From the NCBI GenBank assembly GCA_015066045.1, contig SVPD01000008.1, forward strand, positions 1 to 64,000: DNA of 64,000 nt, in the 5' to 3' direction. The notes beneath the pieces are model-generated. The model made no database searches, had not been told where the DNA came from, and worked only from the letters and a program-made list of their open reading frames with translations. Origin of the DNA: Oscillospiraceae bacterium (GTDB taxonomy: Bacteria; Bacillota; Clostridia; Oscillospirales; Acutalibacteraceae). Below, piece after piece: positions 60,868 through 64,000 of the stretch. The translations under genes and the position numbers were made by a program. Each line of letters opens with the position of its first letter. Within the stretch, counting starts at the first letter, position 1.

Positions 60868-62352
60868 TTATACCTCCGCTGAGACCATAGCAGCCTCTCT
60901 CTTTTTCTTGAGCTCATTTTCTACCTCTGCCATATGTGCAGCGTCATCACTGTCGAGGAAGCAGATTACGATAAGATAAAGGAGTGAACCGATAGCAGGG
61001 CCGAGAATGAAGCTGTGCCAGCGGTATTTAAGGAAGCGCGGAGCAGTCTGTGCATTGATAACAGTCTGGTTTGATGCTACCTTTACATTAGGATTGAAGC
61101 CAAGGAACTTAAGGAAGTAGCCCTGAATGAATTTCGGAATGGCACCTGTAACCTTGGAAACAAAATTCTGCATAGAGAATACGATACCCTCTGTTCTTTT
61201 ACCTGTTTCCAGCTCAACCTCATCGATAGAGTTTGTAAGCAATGAGCGGTGAGCAATATCCTTCATATTAGTGAAAATCTGTGCCGTGCCGAGAAGAAGC
61301 ATAACGATAGCCAAATTTCCGATATTGAGAAAGCGGTCATTTGCGCCCACAAAGAAGGCAAGAATACGTGCCGCTACAGTGATAGCCTCTGAAAATACCA
61401 AAAGCTTTTTATTTCCGCCCAGTCTGTTGATGAGCTTAACGGCGAAAAACATGGCGAAGGCTCCGGGAATACCCATAATAAAGCCGTAAACCACCTGTGC
61501 CGTACCGCCGGAAATTTCGGTATTTCCGAGCTTATATGCGATACCCTGTGTTTCAAAGAAATACTCCCAGGGAAGTGCGAGAGAAATACTCTGTACTATT
61601 CGGGCAAGACAGACTATAATCATAGTCTTATTATGTCTTAAATCAAGGATATCCTGTAAAAGGCTGTCCTTATTTTCGTTATCGGCCGGATCTACCTTTT
61701 CCTTCATTCTGTAAGCGAGCATCGCAATAAGCATACCGATAAAGCCGAAAACGACAGCACCTAAAAGATAGGTGTTCTTCTCAGACATTATTTCCTGTTT
61801 GACAAAGATGTCTTTCACAGTAGGGAAAAGACTTGCGATGGTTCCGCCGAGACCGGCAGCAATACTGATCCACTGAATAACTCGTCTTCGTTCAGCAGCG
61901 TCGGGACTCGACATGGCACTTACGCCCCAGATGGCAATATCCTGCAGTGAATAAAACACATCAAAAAGTATGTAAAGAGCGAGCACGAATGCGATAGTCT
62001 GGCTCTGTGAAAAACCGAAATCAATAAACATCAGCACCACAAGAGCACCGATAATCGCAGGCGTCCACAGAAGGAAGGGACGGAGCTTCTGACCGGGCTT
62101 ATGCTTTCTGCGGTCAAGAAATGCGCCGACCAGAGGATCGTTGATTGCATCCCACAGAGTGCTGACACCCGTGATAATACCGGTTTTCTCCGAAGGAATT
62201 TTAAGAATAGTATTCAGATAAACAAAAAGTCTGCCTGAAACAAAGCTGTAGGTCATATTCTGACCGGTCAGACCTGCCGCATAGGAAAGCAGTCGGTTAT
62301 TGGCTACCTTGGTATCCGATTCTTCTTTAGAAAAAAGAAAGAAAGGCTTCAT
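60868..62352 (-). CDS. GPH-family sugar:cation symporter (MFS)
   Basis: 494 residues with about 12 membrane helices. The N-terminal half has GVSTLWDAINDPLVGAFLDRRKH, the conserved Asp-rich loop of melibiose-type glycoside-pentoside-hexuronide carriers, and later RIVQSISLALPWEYFF. AAGGAGAG precedes the ATG. The substrate is unknown. A loop of about 35 residues near residues 385-430 and the charged C-terminus are long for the family. Confidence 0.88.
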   Translation of the reverse strand: MKPFFLFSKEESDTKVANNRLLSYAAGLTGQNMTYSFVSGRLFVYLNTILKIPSEKTGIITGVSTLWDAINDPLVGAFLDRRKHKPGQKLRPFLLWTPAIIGALVVLMFIDFGFSQSQTIAFVLALYILFDVFYSLQDIAIWGVSAMSSPDAAERRRVIQWISIAAGLGGTIASLFPTVKDIFVKQEIMSEKNTYLLGAVVFGFIGMLIAMLAYRMKEKVDPADNENKDSLLQDILDLRHNKTMIIVCLARIVQSISLALPWEYFFETQGIAYKLGNTEISGGTAQVVYGFIMGIPGAFAMFFAVKLINRLGGNKKLLVFSEAITVAARILAFFVGANDRFLNIGNLAIVMLLLGTAQIFTNMKDIAHRSLLTNSIDEVELETGKRTEGIVFSMQNFVSKVTGAIPKFIQGYFLKFLGFNPNVKVASNQTVINAQTAPRFLKYRWHSFILGPAIGSLLYLIVICFLDSDDAAHMAEVENELKKKREAAMVSAEV

Positions 62353-62443
62353 ATAATCTCTCCTTTATAATCAGTTGTAAAAATTATACAATAAAATACA
62401 CATAATTGCAATAAAAACTATATTAATTTTTAAATTAAAATTC

Positions 62444-62472
62444 TTGTCATTAAATGTCTTTTATGCTAAAAT
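62444..62472 (+). promoter_or_regulatory. Promoter of the DUF554 gene
   Basis: TTGTCA (62444-62449), 17-bp spacer, TAAAAT (62467-62472). Confidence 0.7.
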
Positions 62473-62507
62473 GGATAAACATTTATAAACAGAAAGAGGT
62501 GACTCCT

Positions 62508-63224
62508 ATGTTAGGAGTGCTCATAAATGTCTGCACGGTAATCATCGGCAGCACCGTAGGTCTGCTTTTCAGAAAAAGCATAAGCCGTAAATACAGCGAT
62601 GCGGTAATGACAGGCATCGGTCTGTGCGTGGTTTTAATCGGCATACAGGGTATGCTTAAGGGAGAAAACATTCTCGTCACCATAATCTCTATGGTTATCG
62701 GTGCTTTAATCGGCACTGCGCTGGACATCGACGGCAAATTGAACGGTGCCGGAGACTGGCTTTCGGAAAAAATCAGAAATAAAAACGGCGAAAAGAGCTC
62801 TCTTGCCGAGGGCTTCGTCACGGCGAGCCTCGTTTTCTGCATCGGTGCCATGACCATTTTAGGCTCTCTCGATGCAGGCCTTAAGGGCGACAACACCACC
62901 CTTATCACCAAAAGCATCCTCGACCTGTTTTCCTCTATGATGCTTTCGGCTTCACTGGGCATCGGTGTGATTTTTGCCGCCGTATTCGTTTTCGTTTTTC
63001 AGGGCGGCATAGTTCTTTTGGCGGGTGTTTTAGAGCCTCTGCTGAGCACCTCTGCCATAGCGGAGATTACCTGTGTGGGCTCAGTTATGATTATGGGGCT
63101 CGGCCTTAACCTCGCAGGAATAGCCAAAATAAAGGTAGCGAACTATTTCCCTGCCCTCATTCTCGCCCCCGTGATGTGTTTACTCTTCGGCCTTTTAGGT
63201 CAGTACATTCCTGCTTTAGCATAA
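62508..63224 (+). CDS. DUF554 family membrane protein (YdfK-like)
   Basis: 238 residues from the ATG at 62508 (AGAGGTG upstream; the longer frame overlaps the promoter). Seven or so hydrophobic segments with VCTVIIGSTVGLLFRK at the start and the family motif FCIGAMTILGSLDAGL in the middle. Probable transporter-like membrane protein of unknown substrate. The next gene starts 18 bases later. Confidence 0.9.
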   Translation: MLGVLINVCTVIIGSTVGLLFRKSISRKYSDAVMTGIGLCVVLIGIQGMLKGENILVTIISMVIGALIGTALDIDGKLNGAGDWLSEKIRNKNGEKSSLAEGFVTASLVFCIGAMTILGSLDAGLKGDNTTLITKSILDLFSSMMLSASLGIGVIFAAVFVFVFQGGIVLLAGVLEPLLSTSAIAEITCVGSVMIMGLGLNLAGIAKIKVANYFPALILAPVMCLLFGLLGQYIPALA

Positions 63225-63242
63225 AAATTTCGAGGTCAGCTT

Positions 63243-64000
63243 ATGGAAAAACAAAGAAAAGATAACCTTATCGGCTCCTCTCTGCTGATGCTTTGTGCCA
63301 TAATATGGGGCAGCTCCTTCGTGGCACAGACTGCAGGTGCGGAATTTGTGGGCCCCTTCACCTTCATCACCGTCAGAAGCCTGCTCGGTGCAGCTGCTCT
63401 GCTGCCCGTTACCCTAATTACGGGAGGCATCAGAAAGAAAAAGGGTGAGGCCCGTAAAATGACCGCCTCAGAGAAAAAGTATCTTTGGGCAGGCGGTGCC
63501 GTGTGCGGTGTGGTTCTCTGCTTCGCATCAAATCTGCAGCAGCTGGGCATCGACGGAGGAACGGAGCCGGGAAGAGCCGCATTTATCACCGCTCTTTACA
63601 TACTTCTCGTGCCTGTCTTCTCTGTCTTTCTCGGCAAAAAAATCAGAGCCCTTATCTGGCCCTGTGTCATAGTTTCCGTTATCGCTCTTTATCTTCTCTG
63701 TGTAAAGGAGGGCGGCAGAACACAGTTTTCCGACCTTTATGTTCTCCTCTGTGCCGTCTGCTACACCGTACACATACTCGTCATCGACAGAGTTTCTCCC
63801 AGAGTGGACGGAGTGACGCTCTCTATGATTCAGTTTTTGGTAGCCGGTCTCATCTCTGCCGTTCCTATGCTTCTTTTCGAGGAGGCTTCTGCAGAGGCAC
63901 TCATAAAAGCCGCCCCCTCCATCGCTTACTCGGGCATTATGTCCAGCGGTGTAGCCTTTACCCTGCAGATTTTAGGTCAGCAGAAAACCGAGCCCACCAT
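63243..64000 (+). CDS. EamA/DMT-family transporter, truncated by window end
   Basis: 252 residues visible, continuing past the edge. Starts MEKQRKDNLIGSSLLM and has the EamA pattern AIIWGSSFVAQ, FTFITVRSLLGA, SNLQQLGIDGG and GRAAFITALYILLVPVFS, with eight of the expected ten helices. Exports or imports small metabolites in this family. Probably cotranscribed with the DUF554 gene. Confidence 0.9.
   Translation, partial: MEKQRKDNLIGSSLLMLCAIIWGSSFVAQTAGAEFVGPFTFITVRSLLGAAALLPVTLITGGIRKKKGEARKMTASEKKYLWAGGAVCGVVLCFASNLQQLGIDGGTEPGRAAFITALYILLVPVFSVFLGKKIRALIWPCVIVSVIALYLLCVKEGGRTQFSDLYVLLCAVCYTVHILVIDRVSPRVDGVTLSMIQFLVAGLISAVPMLLFEEASAEALIKAAPSIAYSGIMSSGVAFTLQILGQQKTEPT

Noticed and set aside
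1-64000. tRNA or rRNA genes
   Set aside because: I did not find any sequence that I could fold into a convincing tRNA or match to rRNA; a covariance scan would be needed to be sure.

Overview
The window looks like a chromosomal segment of an anaerobic, spore-forming member of the Clostridia; I would guess an Oscillospiraceae/Ruminococcaceae-type gut bacterium. The reasons are a pyruvate:ferredoxin oxidoreductase (nifJ), sporulation genes (spoIIR and a ylmC/ymxH-type PRC-barrel gene), the classical Firmicute cluster rpsF-ssb-rpsR, TTGACA/TATAAT promoters with 17-bp spacers, strong GGAGG ribosome binding sites, and intracellular or secreted glycosidases. The taxonomic guess is inference. The core genes from about 13 kb onward are clearly richer in G+C than the first 13 kb, which look acquired.

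Bases 1-13000 are accessory. They start with the front of a large serine recombinase and the debris of a mobilization module (end of mobC, start of a relaxase). A tyrosine integrase with its core deleted follows, bracketed by two inverted copies of a quasi-palindromic 26-mer. Then comes a compact six-gene, AT-rich operon (1851-11729): an acidic repeat protein, a HerA/VirB4-like ATPase with a Ser/Gly linker, a Big-domain protein, a lid-less Hsp70, a membrane-anchored TPR protein with a degenerate J domain, and a last protein whose C-terminus faintly resembles TNT-type toxin domains. The first and last proteins share short N-terminal motifs. This operon is the best candidate for an undescribed system. 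Behind it lies a striking array of nine small hairpins (12142-12323) and a small orphan gene.

Bases 13-34 kb hold, mostly on the minus strand, a response regulator, histidine kinase and HtrA protease set, ywiB(DUF1934)-argS, a GH95 enzyme (plus strand), an amino-acid ABC transporter whose binding protein looks circularly permuted, and an RHH-GH3-GH(clan A) operon. This part also contains much repetitive DNA: MITE-like elements and a 2-kb tandem array of two alternating repeat blocks (31098-33096) ending at a small XRE regulator with nested operators.

Bases 34-64 kb are mostly housekeeping: nifJ, a cytidylate-kinase-like protein, gltX and glnS, an aldehyde dehydrogenase, HAD phosphatase and ACP, spoIIR, an FAD oxidoreductase, a G5/3D cell-wall protein, a prophage-free lysis cassette behind a leader terminator, a four-gene potassium uptake operon, rpsF-ssb-rpsR, a lipoprotein, a lipid kinase, a GPH-type MFS carrier, a DUF554 protein and a truncated DMT transporter. 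Scattered through it are four very short genes, three with their own consensus-like promoter and the fourth downstream of one of these. They encode small amphipathic, acidic-tailed peptides and are the second main discovery candidate.

Three copies of a roughly 190-220 bp MITE-like element, each carrying a terminator-like hairpin, lie at 16286, 43273 and 48414.
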